Positions 8,760-18,554 are shown, counted from the stretch's first letter. The stretch is DNA of 39,570 nt from Staphylococcus massiliensis CCUG 55927 (GCF_000298075.1 NZ_JH815596.1:68915-108484); one strand, 5' to 3'. The notes: generated by a model not told the origin, from the sequence alone. Translations and numbers: made by a program.

Positions 8760-9830
8760 GTGGGTGAAAGACGTATTATTCATATAGATATGGATTACTT
8801 TTTCGCACAAGTTGAAGTGAGAGATAATGAAAAATTACGTGGAAAACCTGTGATAGTAGGTGGTAAAGCAAGTCACCGCGGGGTTGTTTCAACAGCTTCT
8901 TATGAAGCACGGAAATATGGCGTACACTCTGCGATGCCTATGGTTCAAGCGCATAAATTATGTCCAAACGGCTATTACGTGCAACCTCGTTTCGAAGCCT
9001 ATAGAGAAGCTTCTGGTATCATCATGGATATCTTTAAGAGTTATACAGAGAAAGTTGAACCGCTATCACTAGATGAGGCTTATCTCGACATCACCGAGCT
9101 TGTACGCCCTGATTTACCAGCATCACACATAGCGGAATATATACGTAGAGATATTTATGACAAGACACAGCTAACGTCATCAGCTGGAGTATCTTACAAC
9201 AAGTTCTTAGCTAAATTAGCGAGTGGTATGAATAAACCCAATGGCTTAACGATTATCGACTATAATCATGTTCATGAGATTTTGATGAATTTAGATATCG
9301 GAGATTTTCCTGGCGTTGGATCGAGAAGTAAAGAAAAGATGCATCACCACGGAATCTATACAGGTGCTGACTTATACCAAAAGTCTATGGATGAGTTAAT
9401 TCGTTGGTTCGGTAAAAGGGGTGTTGGCTTTTATAATAAAGTCAGAGGCATCGATCACCGGGAAGTAAAAGCAGAACGCATACGTAAATCAGTAGGTACG
9501 GAAAGAACCTTTCAATCGGATGTAAATGACGATGCTTTAATCCTACAAAAGATCAGGGAGCTCAGTCACAAGACATCGGAACGCTTAGGTAAATTGCAGA
9601 AATCTGCGGGTACGGTAACCGTCAAGATTAAAACATATAAGTATGAGACCATTTCTAAGCAGCGTACCTTACCTGAGCCAGTAACGGATGAAATTGATAT
9701 CTACAACATAGCCTATGGGCTTTACAACGAAGTCAAAGATCCAAACATTCCAATTCGGCTAGTTGGCGTAACAGTAGGGAATCTAAGACCGCATTATTTT
9801 AAAAACTTAACGATATTTGACTACCTTTAG
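8760..9830 (+). CDS. dinB: DNA polymerase IV (DinB)
   Basis: This 356-residue Y-family polymerase copies past damaged template bases with low fidelity. The palm motif [14 protein letters not shown] carries the first catalytic Asp (D10), and [11 protein letters not shown] carries D105 and E106. The thumb's helix-hairpin-helix is [15 protein letters not shown], and the little-finger domain contains [10 protein letters not shown]. The GTG start gives the family N-terminus, with AGAAGG upstream. The gene converges on the exonuclease gene and their stop codons overlap by three bases, so no room is left for a terminator between them. I saw no LexA box (CGAACnnnnGTTCG) directly upstream. Confidence 0.96.
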   Translation: MGERRIIHIDMDYFFAQVEVRDNEKLRGKPVIVGGKASHRGVVSTASYEARKYGVHSAMPMVQAHKLCPNGYYVQPRFEAYREASGIIMDIFKSYTEKVEPLSLDEAYLDITELVRPDLPASHIAEYIRRDIYDKTQLTSSAGVSYNKFLAKLASGMNKPNGLTIIDYNHVHEILMNLDIGDFPGVGSRSKEKMHHHGIYTGADLYQKSMDELIRWFGKRGVGFYNKVRGIDHREVKAERIRKSVGTERTFQSDVNDDALILQKIRELSHKTSERLGKLQKSAGTVTVKIKTYKYETISKQRTLPEPVTDEIDIYNIAYGLYNEVKDPNIPIRLVGVTVGNLRPHYFKNLTIFDYL

Positions 9831-10384
9831 TAATCCTTATCTTGAAGCGATTCGCCATAAATGAGTAATACCTCATCCAAGCTCGGATAATGACGTAATA
9901 AGCGATACGTTATCATGGCGCACGTTTTAGCATCCGCTAGCGCATTATGGTGACCATTGAAATCGAGATTAAAGAATTTCATCACATGACTCAGACCATA
10001 ACGAGGCATTTGAAGTGTCTTACGAGCGAGCTGCACGGAGCAGAAATACGTAATATCGGGCGTCTTTAGATTAAGCGCCTTGATGCTTTGATGTAAGACC
10101 CCCATATCAAATGCTGCATTATGACAAACAACTGGATGGCCGTCGATAAAATCCAACATGTGAGGAAAGACCACATCAAATGTTGGCGCGTTGAACACAT
10201 CCTTAGGTCTAATGCCGTGTACGCGAATATTATTTTGTGAAAAGTAATCGTTAGGATTAACGAGCGTGTAGAACGATTCCATGAGCTCATTGTCGACAAT
10301 TTTAACCATGCCAACAGAACAAATACTCGTTCTTTTATAATTTGCAGTTTCAAAATCTAGCGCGATAAATGTCTGTTTCTCCAT
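9827..10384 (-). CDS. DEDDh 3'-5' exonuclease (DNA polymerase III epsilon-like)
   Basis: This 185-residue protein is a stand-alone exonuclease of the DnaQ/epsilon superfamily. The DEDDh residues are visible: D10 and E12 in [10 protein letters not shown], an Asp in CHNAAFD (about residue 94), and the His-Asp pair in [10 protein letters not shown] (about residues 145-152). There is no polymerase or helicase domain. Such proteins trim 3' DNA or RNA ends, and the substrate here is unknown. In staphylococci it is usually annotated as a 3'-5' exonuclease or epsilon-like subunit, while PolC has its own exonuclease domain. It converges with dinB, an arrangement I recall from S. aureus. Confidence 0.9.
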   Translation of the reverse strand: MEKQTFIALDFETANYKRTSICSVGMVKIVDNELMESFYTLVNPNDYFSQNNIRVHGIRPKDVFNAPTFDVVFPHMLDFIDGHPVVCHNAAFDMGVLHQSIKALNLKTPDITYFCSVQLARKTLQMPRYGLSHVMKFFNLDFNGHHNALADAKTCAMITYRLLRHYPSLDEVLLIYGESLQDKDY

Positions 10385-10596
10385 CGTCTAACAACCCATC
10401 TTTTAATATTAGAGTTAAGATTCATCATATCAAAAAGCACATACAAAGCCCACCATTTAACATGATAGGTTTCATATGTGCAGATTAGTCTAAATATGAA
10501 TTATGAATTAAGGATTTCATCCTATGTAGGAGACACGTCTTATCGACATGTCTTATAAAGAGTAGGTCAAGTTATGGTTCACTTAACTTACTTTTC

Positions 10597-10620
10597 AAAA
10601 GCACTTTCAATTTAAGTGCC
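10597..10620 (-). terminator. Candidate ftnA terminator
   Basis: On the minus strand, GGCACTT-AAATTG-AAAGTGC forms a short hairpin followed by TTTTG. It lies 14 bases past the ftnA stop. The T tract is short, so it may be leaky. Confidence 0.55.
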
Positions 10621-10633
10621 GTTATGAGAAGAA

Positions 10634-11137
10634 TTACGCTTCTTCGTCAAATGAACGATTCGCTAATTCCTTTTCATAAAGGTATAATGTATTGCAATCG
10701 TCGCCAATACGTTTTAAGTAATCGATGTGCGTATCGAACGTAGCTTCTTCTTCAACTTGTTCATCTAAGAACCAATTTAAGAATGAAATAGTAGCGAAGT
10801 CTTTCGTTTCGTTCGCTAATTCAGATAAATGGTAGAAACGACGTGTTACGTCTCTTTCTTGAGCTAAACCGTCTTCAAATGTTTCTAAAATAGAATTAAA
10901 CTCTACTTTAGGTGCTTCGATTGCTTTAAATTCAGCATGCTCGCCACGATCGTTGATGTAATCATAAATCTTCATACCGTGGAAACGTTCTTCTTTAGCT
11001 TGTTGGATGTAAAAGTTAGCAAAACCTTCATAAGATTCTTTATCGCAATAAGCAGCCATAGCCATATACGCATGTGCTGCGTAGAATTCGTGGTTCATTT
11101 GGTCATTAAGTGCATCTAATAATTGTTTATTTAACAT
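10634..11137 (-). CDS. ftnA: Non-heme ferritin FtnA
   Basis: This 167-residue protein assembles into the 24-subunit iron-storage shell, oxidises Fe(II) and stores Fe(III). The four-helix ferritin domain carries the ferroxidase ligands E17 (NHEFYAA), E50 and H53 (KEERFHGMK) and E94 (AQERDVT). [12 protein letters not shown] supplies the later glutamate/glutamine positions. The ribosome site AGGAGG lies seven bases before the ATG. It is monocistronic. PerR-like and Fur-like boxes sit upstream of a good promoter, which fits the known control of staphylococcal ferritin by peroxide and iron. Confidence 0.97.
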   Translation of the reverse strand: MLNKQLLDALNDQMNHEFYAAHAYMAMAAYCDKESYEGFANFYIQQAKEERFHGMKIYDYINDRGEHAEFKAIEAPKVEFNSILETFEDGLAQERDVTRRFYHLSELANETKDFATISFLNWFLDEQVEEEATFDTHIDYLKRIGDDCNTLYLYEKELANRSFDEEA

Positions 11138-11167
11138 GATTAATGCCTCCTTTTAAGTGATACATAT

Positions 11168-11196
11168 ATCATAACGAATTCGACTAAAGAACTCAA
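11168..11196 (-). promoter_or_regulatory. ftnA promoter
   Basis: Read on the minus strand, TTGAGT (11191-11196), a 17-base spacer and TATGAT (11168-11173) form a sigma-A promoter, 31 bases upstream of the ftnA start. Confidence 0.7.
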
Positions 11197-11204
11197 GTAA
11201 TAAA

Positions 11205-11219
11205 CGATAATTATTATAA
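11205..11219. promoter_or_regulatory. PerR-box-like operator of ftnA
   Basis: CGATAATTATTATAA matches the PerR box TTATAATnATTATAA at every defined position except the first two. It begins eight bases upstream of the ftnA -35. PerR controls ferritin and peroxide-defence genes in staphylococci, so ftnA is the likely target. Confidence 0.7.
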
Positions 11220-11225
11220 TCTAGA

Positions 11226-11244
11226 GAGAATGATTATCATTATA
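11226..11244. promoter_or_regulatory. Fur-box-like operator near ftnA
   Basis: GAGAATGATTATCATTATA matches the 19-base Fur consensus GATAATGATTATCATTATC at 17 positions. It lies just upstream of the PerR-like box. Its position far upstream of the -35 makes its role at ftnA uncertain: activation, or control of an unseen divergent transcript. Confidence 0.7.
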
Positions 11245-11459
11245 TATATATTTAAATTAAATTTAGAAACATAAATAAAATACTATGATAATAGTGAAAT
11301 AGGAATTTTGGCGAAAGGTTAGAATGCGCACACATGAGCAATAGTAAACGTAAAACTAATTAATAATACTCACGCCTAATTGAGAATTATTGTCAATCAG
11401 TAGGTCTAAAGTATGAGCCGTCGTACACAATATTTCTACTTTTTTAGCTTACTTTACCG
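11245..11459. other. Rest of the ftnA-murT intergenic region
   Basis: This AT-rich stretch shows no ORF, no strong hairpin and no RNA gene that I recognise. It separates the ftnA operators from the murT promoter. Confidence 0.5.
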
Positions 11460-11468
11460 TGTTATAAT
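11460..11468 (+). promoter_or_regulatory. Extended -10 promoter of murT-gatD
   Basis: TGTTATAAT is a perfect extended -10, 29 bases before the murT ATG. The -35 region (TTTTTT around 11440) is weak. Confidence 0.7.
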
Positions 11469-11497
11469 TATCACGTGAAATTTTGAGGAGGAAAGAC

Positions 11498-12805
11498 ATG
11501 AGACAGTGGACTGCAATCCACCTAGCGAAGATGGCACGTATGGCTAGTCGTGCTATAGGTAAACGCGGAACAGATTTACCAGGTCAAATCGCTAGAAAAG
11601 TGGATCCTAATATATTAAAAAATCTAGCTACTAAAGTTGATGATATCGTATTTATTAGCGGTACAAATGGTAAGACAACAACTTCTAATCTCATCGGTCA
11701 CACTTTAAGAGCAAATAACATCGAAATTATACATAATAATGAGGGTGCGAATATGGCAGCGGGTATTACATCTTCGTTCATTATGCAACTTAAAGATAAT
11801 ACACGTATTGCGATAATTGAAATAGATGAAGGGTCAATCCCTCGTGTGCTTAAAGAAGTGACACCAACAATGATGGTCTTTACGAATTTCTTCCGTGACC
11901 AAATGGACCGTTTTGGTGAAATTGATATTATGGTGAACCAAATTGCGGACGCAATTAAGAATAAAGGTATCAAATTAATCTTGAATACAGATGATCCTTT
12001 CGTAAGTCGCCTTAAGATCGCAAGTCAAACGCGCGTTTATTACGGCATGCAGAAGGACGCTCACGAATTCGAACAAAGTACGATGAATGAAAGTAAATAC
12101 TGTCCTGATTGCGGTCGTTTACTGAACTACAGTCATATTCATTACAATCAAATCGGTCACTATCAGTGCGAATGTGGCTTTAAACGTGACACACCTCAAT
12201 ACGAAGTTGAACACTTTGAAACCTCACCGTTCATCAAACTCAAAGTTAACAATGAAAGCTACAATATGAAAATCGCTGGAGATTTTAATGCATATAATGC
12301 GCTCGCAGCATATAGCGTTCTTAAGGAACTCGGCTTAGATGCAGATAGTATCCGTAAAGGCTTCGAAACGTACACGTCAGATAACGGTCGAATGCAATAT
12401 TTTGAAAAGCCAAATAAGAAAGCAATGATTAATTTAGCTAAAAACCCTGCTGGTATGAACGCGAGTTTATCAGTAGGTGACCAAATTGAGGGTAAAAAAG
12501 TTTATCTGATTAGCTTAAACGATAATGCAGCAGACGGACGTGACATTTCTTGGATTTATGATGCTGACTTTGAAAAGTTAAGCCAACAAGATATAGAACA
12601 CATTATCGTGACAGGTACGCGCGCTACGGAATTACAATTACGCTTGAAATTAGCAGAGGTTGATTTCCCAATTACGTTAGAACATGACATTCATAAAGCT
12701 ACAGCTTTAAGTATGAAATACGCTAGCTTCACAGTAGCGATTCCTAACTATACGTCATTAGAACCAATGCTCGATCAATTGAATCGTTCGTTTTCGGAGG
12801 TGTAA
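11498..12805 (+). CDS. murT: Lipid II isoglutaminyl synthase subunit MurT
   Basis: This 435-residue Mur-ligase-like subunit works with GatD to amidate the D-Glu of lipid II to D-isoglutamine, using ATP and glutamine-derived ammonia. The P-loop is SGTNGKTT (residues 54-61). A zinc-ribbon insert carries C202, C205, C224 and C226. NAADGRD contains D349, reported as essential in S. aureus MurT. The C-terminal DUF1727 domain binds GatD. An upstream in-frame TTG (11483) lies within the ribosome site, so the ATG seven bases after AGGAGG is chosen. The gatD ribosome site lies within the end of murT. Amidation is needed for efficient crosslinking and normal beta-lactam resistance in S. aureus. Confidence 0.97.
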   Translation: MRQWTAIHLAKMARMASRAIGKRGTDLPGQIARKVDPNILKNLATKVDDIVFISGTNGKTTTSNLIGHTLRANNIEIIHNNEGANMAAGITSSFIMQLKDNTRIAIIEIDEGSIPRVLKEVTPTMMVFTNFFRDQMDRFGEIDIMVNQIADAIKNKGIKLILNTDDPFVSRLKIASQTRVYYGMQKDAHEFEQSTMNESKYCPDCGRLLNYSHIHYNQIGHYQCECGFKRDTPQYEVEHFETSPFIKLKVNNESYNMKIAGDFNAYNALAAYSVLKELGLDADSIRKGFETYTSDNGRMQYFEKPNKKAMINLAKNPAGMNASLSVGDQIEGKKVYLISLNDNAADGRDISWIYDADFEKLSQQDIEHIIVTGTRATELQLRLKLAEVDFPITLEHDIHKATALSMKYASFTVAIPNYTSLEPMLDQLNRSFSEV

Positions 12806-12811
12806 AGCAGC

Positions 12812-13534
12812 ATGAATGAATTAACAATCTATCATTTCATGACAGATAAACTTAACTTATATAGTGATATTGGGAACATCATAGCTTTAAAGCAACGCGC
12901 TAAGAAACGAAACATAAAACTTAATGTCGTTGAAGTTAATGAAACAGAAGGTGTAACACTTGATGGTTGTGACATCTTCTTCATCGGTGGTGGTAGTGAC
13001 CGCGAACAAGCTATCGCAACTAGAGAACTTAGTAAAATAAAAGATGAACTTAAAAAGGCGATTGAAGATGGTATGCCAGGATTAACAATTTGTGGTGGTT
13101 ATCAGTTCCTTGGTAAAAAGTACATCTCAGCTGATGGTTCTGAATTAGAAGGTCTCAATATTCTTGATTTCTATACAGAATCAAAGCCAGGCCGTCTAAT
13201 CGGAGATATCGTCATTAAAAGTGAGACTTTTGGTGAAATCGTTGGCTTTGAAAACCACGGTGGTCGTACGTATCACAACTTTGATACGCTAGGATCTGTC
13301 GTTAACGGATACGGTAATAACGATGATGATAAAAAAGAAGGCTTACATTATAAGAATTTATTAGGTACGTATTTACATGGACCAATTTTACCTAAGAACC
13401 ATGAAATTTCAGATTACCTTTTAGAACAAGCTTGTAAGCGTAAAGGCATTCCGTTTGAGCCAAAAGAACTGGATAATACAGAAGAAGAAGCGGCCAAACA
13501 ATATATCATCAAACGCGTAAGTAAAGAAAAATAA
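12812..13534 (+). CDS. gatD: Lipid II isoglutaminyl synthase subunit GatD
   Basis: This 240-residue glutaminase of the CobB/CobQ-type class I amidotransferase fold provides ammonia to MurT. The catalytic dyad is C94 ([10 protein letters not shown]) and H189 ([12 protein letters not shown]), at the positions I recall for S. aureus Gat[11 protein letters not shown] helps build the active site. The gene starts six bases after murT, with GGAGGTG inside the murT end, so the two subunits are coupled. The 3' region carries a palindromic repeat (13567-13667) before the terminator at 13675. Confidence 0.97.
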   Translation: MNELTIYHFMTDKLNLYSDIGNIIALKQRAKKRNIKLNVVEVNETEGVTLDGCDIFFIGGGSDREQAIATRELSKIKDELKKAIEDGMPGLTICGGYQFLGKKYISADGSELEGLNILDFYTESKPGRLIGDIVIKSETFGEIVGFENHGGRTYHNFDTLGSVVNGYGNNDDDKKEGLHYKNLLGTYLHGPILPKNHEISDYLLEQACKRKGIPFEPKELDNTEEEAAKQYIIKRVSKEK

Positions 13535-13566
13535 ATTATATGAATTAAAGGTCTGGGACATATTAC

Positions 13567-13667
13567 TACAATTCTCTTAAACAGCATGCTTTCCTGGGTC
13601 ATGGCCGGAGCCTGTAGTCTCCGGTCTCATGCTATTCCCCTAGGAGTCAGCTGTTATGAGAATTGTA
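13567..13667 (-). repeat. Interspersed palindromic element, copy B (inverted)
   Basis: This is the same family as copies A and C, but on the opposite strand. The ends TACAATTCTCTTAAACAGC (13567-13585) and GCTGTTATGAGAATTGTA (13650-13667) pair with each other. The core reads GCATGCTTTCCTGG at the left and CCCCTAGGAGTCAGCTG at the right. The core is more diverged than A and C (GGTCATGGCCGGAGCC replaces GGCGTGGCTGGAGCC). It lies between the gatD stop and the gatD terminator, so it is transcribed in the murT-gatD 3' UTR. Confidence 0.88.
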
Positions 13668-13674
13668 TGAATTA

Positions 13675-13710
13675 AAGCCCTTGCTAAGGTAATTTAGCAA
13701 GGGCTTTTTT
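13675..13710. terminator. Terminator between gatD and the FUSC gene
   Basis: AAGCCCTTGCTAA and TTTAGCAAGGGCTT form a strong hairpin with six T on the plus strand. On the minus strand it is followed by TTTAATT, so it may also serve the converging gene at 13717. Confidence 0.92.
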
Positions 13711-13716
13711 AGATCA

Positions 13717-14745
13717 TTAATCGTGGTGAGGGCCGACGCTCTCTTTTGATAAGGTTTTAGGGTTATAGCGTTGTAAGAGAATACGATAAAGTAATAGTAT
13801 TTCATAGATAACATGACTTTTAAGTTGGTGATTATCGAATTCTTCTAAACCTTTTACCGAATTCTTCAAAGTTGTAGCGGCTGTAGGTGTTGGAACAAAG
13901 CGCTCTGTTGTTGTAATTTCCGCCACGTGCTCGACTATTTCGATAATAGCGACCTTTTCTTCATCAGTAAAATGAAGCACGGTGTCATTTGGTAAATAAA
14001 TGATATTGGATAGATGGGTCATTAACATACGATTTTCATGCGCGCGGTTTGTGATCTTTCGTAAATTAACCCAATCAGATTTTTGATGTTTATGATACTT
14101 TAACTCGTCACGTTGATAGCCGATTAACTGTTCAATTTTAGTGTTCAGATTAAGTAGCTTTTCAAGTTTTTTATCAGATGACTTCGATTTGTAAAGTCCA
14201 ATCATTAACTCTTTCATGCGCGAATCAAATAATAAATAAAGATGTGATTCTGATTCCTTAATCTTTTCATGAAGTTGATTATAATACTTAGGTGGGAATA
14301 ATAAGTAGTTAACTAACCCAGCAGTGATAAGACCTATGATAGCCGTAAATAAACGTGAAACGAAATTAAAGACGTAAGCATCATGGATACCTGGAATCAT
14401 TGCTACAGATGTTAATGTAGCAACAGTTGTACCCGCATTTAGTTTAAGTTTCGTACATAATAGAATCGTTAGCGTTGCACTTAGCGCGTATGCGAGTGCA
14501 GAGTCGTCGCCGAAGAAGAACGTTGCTACGACTGCTACTAAAGCACCTATTACAGTTGCTGGTAATCTTTTGTAGCCTTTTCTTAGCGATGCTTTTGCTG
14601 TAGGTTCGATCGTTACGACAGCTGTGAGTATCGCAAAGATAGGATTCAGATCTAGCAAAAGACAAAACAATGCCGTTAAAAATGTTGCGACACCGGTCTT
14701 AAGTGTACGTGCGCCAATAAAATTGTGATACCATTTCTGTTTCAT
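13717..14745 (-). CDS. FUSC/aromatic acid exporter family membrane protein
   Basis: This 342-residue protein has about five or six membrane segments in its first 150 residues (for example ATFLTALFCLLLDL and LFTAIIGLITAGLVNYLLF). A cytoplasmic, charged alpha-helical half follows. This is the layout of the ArAE/DUF939 family (B. subtilis YgaE-type), related to the FUSC domain of fusaric-acid and aromatic-acid efflux proteins. The substrate is unknown; staphylococcal homologues are uncharacterised as far as I know. On the minus strand a TATAAT (14779-14784) lies 34 bases before the start, and GGAG precedes the ATG. It converges with gatD and diverges from map. Confidence 0.8.
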   Translation of the reverse strand: MKQKWYHNFIGARTLKTGVATFLTALFCLLLDLNPIFAILTAVVTIEPTAKASLRKGYKRLPATVIGALVAVVATFFFGDDSALAYALSATLTILLCTKLKLNAGTTVATLTSVAMIPGIHDAYVFNFVSRLFTAIIGLITAGLVNYLLFPPKYYNQLHEKIKESESHLYLLFDSRMKELMIGLYKSKSSDKKLEKLLNLNTKIEQLIGYQRDELKYHKHQKSDWVNLRKITNRAHENRMLMTHLSNIIYLPNDTVLHFTDEEKVAIIEIVEHVAEITTTERFVPTPTAATTLKNSVKGLEEFDNHQLKSHVIYEILLLYRILLQRYNPKTLSKESVGPHHD

Positions 14746-14778
14746 ATATGCCTACTCCATTTAAAAATATTCGTCTCC

Positions 14779-14784
14779 ATTATA
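14779..14784 (-). promoter_or_regulatory. -10 element for the FUSC-family gene
   Basis: A perfect TATAAT on the minus strand lies 33 bases upstream of the start. I see no good -35. Confidence 0.5.
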
Positions 14785-14882
14785 CTGTAAATGATTTAAG
14801 TTGAGTAGGGTAAGTTATTTAGAGAAGAACGAAATAAGGCTTTGTTAAATGTTTTAATGCGTATGTGATTTTAACGCGTTTT

Positions 14883-14891
14883 TGTTATAAT
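14883..14891 (+). promoter_or_regulatory. Extended -10 promoter of map
   Basis: TGTTATAAT, 40 bases upstream of the map ATG, is a perfect extended -10. The -35 is weak. Confidence 0.65.
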
Positions 14892-14907
14892 AATGAAAGT
14901 ATATTAA

Positions 14908-15690
<783 letters not shown>

Positions 15691-15696
15691 TATATC

Positions 15697-15714
15697 TTAA
15701 GACTTAAGTCTTAA
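15697..15714. promoter_or_regulatory. Perfect 18-bp palindrome, candidate VraR site
   Basis: TTAAGACTTAAGTCTTAA is a perfect palindrome centred on ACT-TA-AGT. As I recall, the reported VraR-binding pattern in S. aureus is ACT(X)nAGT upstream of vraUTSR. This site starts six bases after the map stop codon, and its right edge is about 45 bases upstream of the vra -10. Without a T tract it is a poor terminator. Confidence 0.55.
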
Positions 15715-15718
15715 ACTG

Positions 15719-15765
15719 AAATGGTTCCGGAGCCTATTACGATGGTTTCGGAACCATTTTATAAT
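15719..15765 (+). terminator. Hairpin after map overlapping the vra -10
   Basis: AAATGGTTCCG (15719-15729) pairs with CGGAACCATTTT (15749-15760), looping about 20 bases, and is followed by a short T run. This could terminate map. Its right arm runs straight into TATAAT (15760-15765), 27 bases upstream of vraU, which is the likely vra -10. The -35 lies inside the loop (TTACGA, 15737-15742, 17-base spacer) and is weak. Confidence 0.6.
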
Positions 15766-15792
15766 GGAGGTACTAGGCTTGAGGTGATAGAT

Positions 15793-16179
15793 ATGAATTT
15801 TATGCAAATCTACTTACAAAAACTAATGCAGTCATGGTATCAAGAGAGCATTTATCATTACCAAGACGTATTAGATACTAAATTGAAGAATATTAATGAT
15901 TATATAAATTACTTGAAAGATAAAAAAGACTATATCAAAGAAATAATTGACAGTTTAACGATTGAATTAGAAAATAAATATATTGATATGATGGAACAAC
16001 ATCAAATTCGTTATGCAGAGAATCTTAGCGGCCAAGATATTGAATCCATGAAACATCATTTAAATGAAATCGAAGCGGATTATGCGCGCTTAGAAGATCA
16101 TTTATCAGAACAAAACCGTCGCAAGTTAACAATGGAACAAGAGTGTGATTTATTAGAACGTATTGCTGTTGTATCTTAG
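15793..16179 (+). CDS. vraU: VraU-like protein, first gene of the vra operon
   Basis: This 128-residue protein is mostly charged alpha-helix with likely coiled coils (roughly residues 30-120) and no membrane segment. I recognise it mainly by place: in S. aureus the operon is vraU-vraT-vraS-vraR, and vraU is a small protein of unknown function not needed for the stress response. The ATG at 15793 follows GAGGTGAT by four bases. A longer frame from 15721 would begin inside the hairpin and promoter, so it is rejected. The next gene starts 14 bases later. Function unknown. Confidence 0.7.
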   Translation: MNFMQIYLQKLMQSWYQESIYHYQDVLDTKLKNINDYINYLKDKKDYIKEIIDSLTIELENKYIDMMEQHQIRYAENLSGQDIESMKHHLNEIEADYARLEDHLSEQNRRKLTMEQECDLLERIAVVS

Positions 16180-16193
16180 AAAGGTTGTGAAGC

Positions 16194-16895
16194 ATGAATC
16201 AGAAATACATTTCCACTGAGATGTTGATTATATTTACTGCCTTGATGATAATCGCGAATTTCTATTATATCTTTTTTGAAAAGATAGGATTCTTACTCGT
16301 TTTATTATTAGGTAGTATTTTAATCTATGTGGGTGTAATTTATTTCCACAAAGTTCGGGGGCTCTTGTCCTTTTGGATCGGTGTATTGATTGTAGCTTTT
16401 ACATTGCTGTCCAATAAATATACGATTATCATTTTATTCGCATTCATCATTATAGTGGTGATTCGTTATATTATTTATAAAAGGAAACCGCTAAAGGTTT
16501 TATCATCTGATGAAGCGATTCAATCACCTAAATTTATAAAGCAGAAGTGGTTTGGTGATCAAAAGACTCCTGTTTATGTGTATAAATGGGAAGATGTCCA
16601 AATTCAACACGGTATCGGTGATATTCATATTGATATGACGAAAGCAGCGAACATAAAGGAAAATAACACGATCGTTACGCGTCATATGATCGGTAAAGTT
16701 AAAATCATCGTACCGCTTAATTATAATGTGAATTTACATGTAGCAGCCTTTTATGGAACAGCTCATGTCGGTGATAATCAATATAAAATCGAGAATAGTC
16801 ATATTCAAGTTGATGAAAAAATCAAAGAAGAAAACTATAATATTAACGTTTACGTTTCTACCTTTATCGGAGATGTCGAGGTGGTTTATCGATGA
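16194..16895 (+). CDS. vraT: VraT (YvqF/LiaF-like) membrane protein
   Basis: This 233-residue protein has three or four membrane segments within residues 7-92 ([58 protein letters not shown]). The C-terminal domain is beta-rich and resembles the LiaF C-terminal domain ([39 protein letters not shown]). In S. aureus VraT works with VraS and VraR to sense cell-wall damage and is needed for full beta-lactam and glycopeptide resistance. Its stop overlaps the vraS start (ATGA), so the two are translationally coupled. Length equals that of the S. aureus protein as I recall it. Confidence 0.92.
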   Translation: MNQKYISTEMLIIFTALMIIANFYYIFFEKIGFLLVLLLGSILIYVGVIYFHKVRGLLSFWIGVLIVAFTLLSNKYTIIILFAFIIIVVIRYIIYKRKPLKVLSSDEAIQSPKFIKQKWFGDQKTPVYVYKWEDVQIQHGIGDIHIDMTKAANIKENNTIVTRHMIGKVKIIVPLNYNVNLHVAAFYGTAHVGDNQYKIENSHIQVDEKIKEENYNINVYVSTFIGDVEVVYR

Positions 16896-17935
16896 ACCAC
16901 TATGTGCGATCTATCGGAAGTCTCTTGATACTTGTTTATAGCGTTTTTATTGCTTTCTTTTTCATAGATAAGGTATTTGCAAATATCATTTATTTCCAAG
17001 GGATGTTCTATCAACAAATCTTTGGACTTCCAGTATTTTTATTTCTAAATATCTTAGTAATACTACTATGCATTGTATTTGGTAGTATTTTAGCGTATAA
17101 AATCAATCAACAAAATGATTGGATTAAACGTCAAATTGAACGCGCGATTGAAGGGGAAACGGTTGGAATTAATGACCGACAAATTGAACTTTATCATGAA
17201 ACAATTGATTTATATAAAGTACTTGTTCCTCTAAATCAAGAGCTACACAAGATGCGTTTAAAGACGCAAGATTTAACGAATGAGTCTTATAACTTGAATG
17301 ATGTTAAGGTTAAGAAAATAATAGAAGATGAAAGACAAAGACTTGCTAGAGAATTGCATGATTCTGTAAGTCAGCAACTCTTCGCAGCAAGTTTAATGTT
17401 GTCTGCAATCAAAGAAACGAAACTCGAGCCACCATTAGACCAACAAATTGTCACTTTAGAAAAGATGGTTCAAGATTCTCAACTTGAAATGCGTGCGCTA
17501 CTTTTACACCTAAGACCAATTGGCTTAAATAATAAGTCACTAGGTGAAGGTATTAAAGACTTAGTAACGGACCTTCAGAAGAAAGTACCAATGAAAGTAG
17601 TGAAAGATATCGAAGAATTTGATGTACCTAAAGGTATCGAAGACCACTTGTTCCGTATTACACAAGAGGCGATATCGAACACTTTACGTCATGCTAAAGG
17701 TACCAAAGTTACAATAGAGCTTTTAAATAGAGAAGACTATATTCTATTACGTATTCATGATGATGGAATTGGATTTAATGTTGATGATAAACTCGAACAA
17801 AGTTATGGTTTAAAGAATATGCGAGAACGCGCGTTAGAAATCGGTGCAACATTCCACATCGTATCACTACCTGATTCTGGTACACGAATCGAAGTTAAAG
17901 CACCGTTTACCAAGGAGGAAAATTATGCCAATTAA
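16892..17935 (+). CDS. vraS: Sensor histidine kinase VraS
   Basis: This 347-residue kinase belongs to the NarL/LiaS-type group. Two membrane helices (about residues 9-31 and 46-69) enclose a very short extracellular loop, as in intramembrane-sensing kinases. The phosphoacceptor is H156 in [18 protein letters not shown] (HisKA_3). The ATP-binding domain shows [19 protein letters not shown] and [11 protein letters not shown]. It phosphorylates VraR when cell-wall synthesis is blocked. It is coupled to vraT by a four-base overlap and overlaps vraR by 11 bases. Confidence 0.96.
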   Translation: MNHYVRSIGSLLILVYSVFIAFFFIDKVFANIIYFQGMFYQQIFGLPVFLFLNILVILLCIVFGSILAYKINQQNDWIKRQIERAIEGETVGINDRQIELYHETIDLYKVLVPLNQELHKMRLKTQDLTNESYNLNDVKVKKIIEDERQRLARELHDSVSQQLFAASLMLSAIKETKLEPPLDQQIVTLEKMVQDSQLEMRALLLHLRPIGLNNKSLGEGIKDLVTDLQKKVPMKVVKDIEEFDVPKGIEDHLFRITQEAISNTLRHAKGTKVTIELLNREDYILLRIHDDGIGFNVDDKLEQSYGLKNMRERALEIGATFHIVSLPDSGTRIEVKAPFTKEENYAN

Positions 17936-18554
17936 AGTATTATTTGTAGACGATCATGAAATGGTTAGAATTGGAATATCAAGTTACTTATCGACACAAT
18001 CTGATATTGAGGTTGTAGGTGAAGGTGAATCTGGTAACGATGCGATTGAAAAAGCGAAGACATTAAAGCCTGACTTAATCTTGATGGATCTTGTTATGAA
18101 CGATATGGATGGAGTTGAAGCTACGACTCATATTAAAAAGGAAATGCCTCATATAAAAGTGTTGATGCTTACAAGTTACATTGAAGATCAAGAAGTATAC
18201 CGCGCGCTTGATGCTGGCGTTGATAGCTATATTCTCAAAACTACGAGCGCTAGTGATATCGCGAATGCGATTCGTAAGACGTATGAAGGTGAATCCGTGT
18301 TTGAAGCGGAAGTTTTAGTTAAAATGCGTAACCGTATGAAGCAACGTGCTGAACTATATGAAATGCTGACTGAACGTGAAATGGAAATTCTGTTGTTAAT
18401 CGCAAAAGGGTACTCTAACCAGGAAATTGCAAGTGCCTCTCACATTACGATTAAGACAGTTAAAACGCATGTTAGTAATATATTAAGTAAGCTTGAGGTT
18501 CAAGACCGTACGCAGGCGGTAATTTATGCTTTCCAACATAACTTAATTCAGTAA
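17925..18554 (+). CDS. vraR: Response regulator VraR
   Basis: This 209-residue regulator has an N-terminal receiver domain, with D55 as the phosphorylation site ([10 protein letters not shown]) and DD at 9-10, and a C-terminal LuxR/NarL-type helix-turn-helix ([21 protein letters not shown]...[15 protein letters not shown]). It activates the cell-wall stress regulon and, in S. aureus, its own operon. The ATG at 17925 follows AAGGAGGAAAATT within the vraS end and gives exactly the S. aureus length. Longer upstream frames lie inside vraS. No T-tailed terminator directly follows; a 41-bp tandem array begins 44 bases downstream. Confidence 0.97.
   Translation: MPIKVLFVDDHEMVRIGISSYLSTQSDIEVVGEGESGNDAIEKAKTLKPDLILMDLVMNDMDGVEATTHIKKEMPHIKVLMLTSYIEDQEVYRALDAGVDSYILKTTSASDIANAIRKTYEGESVFEAEVLVKMRNRMKQRAELYEMLTEREMEILLLIAKGYSNQEIASASHITIKTVKTHVSNILSKLEVQDRTQAVIYAFQHNLIQ

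Noticed and set aside
10501..10560. Tandem GACAnGTCTTAT words after the exonuclease gene
   Set aside because: Only two short copies occur. I could not link them to a promoter, element or terminator.
15721..15792. Longer N-terminus for vraU starting at 15721
   Set aside because: That start lies inside the map hairpin and upstream of the vra -10. The ATG at 15793 has a proper ribosome site.
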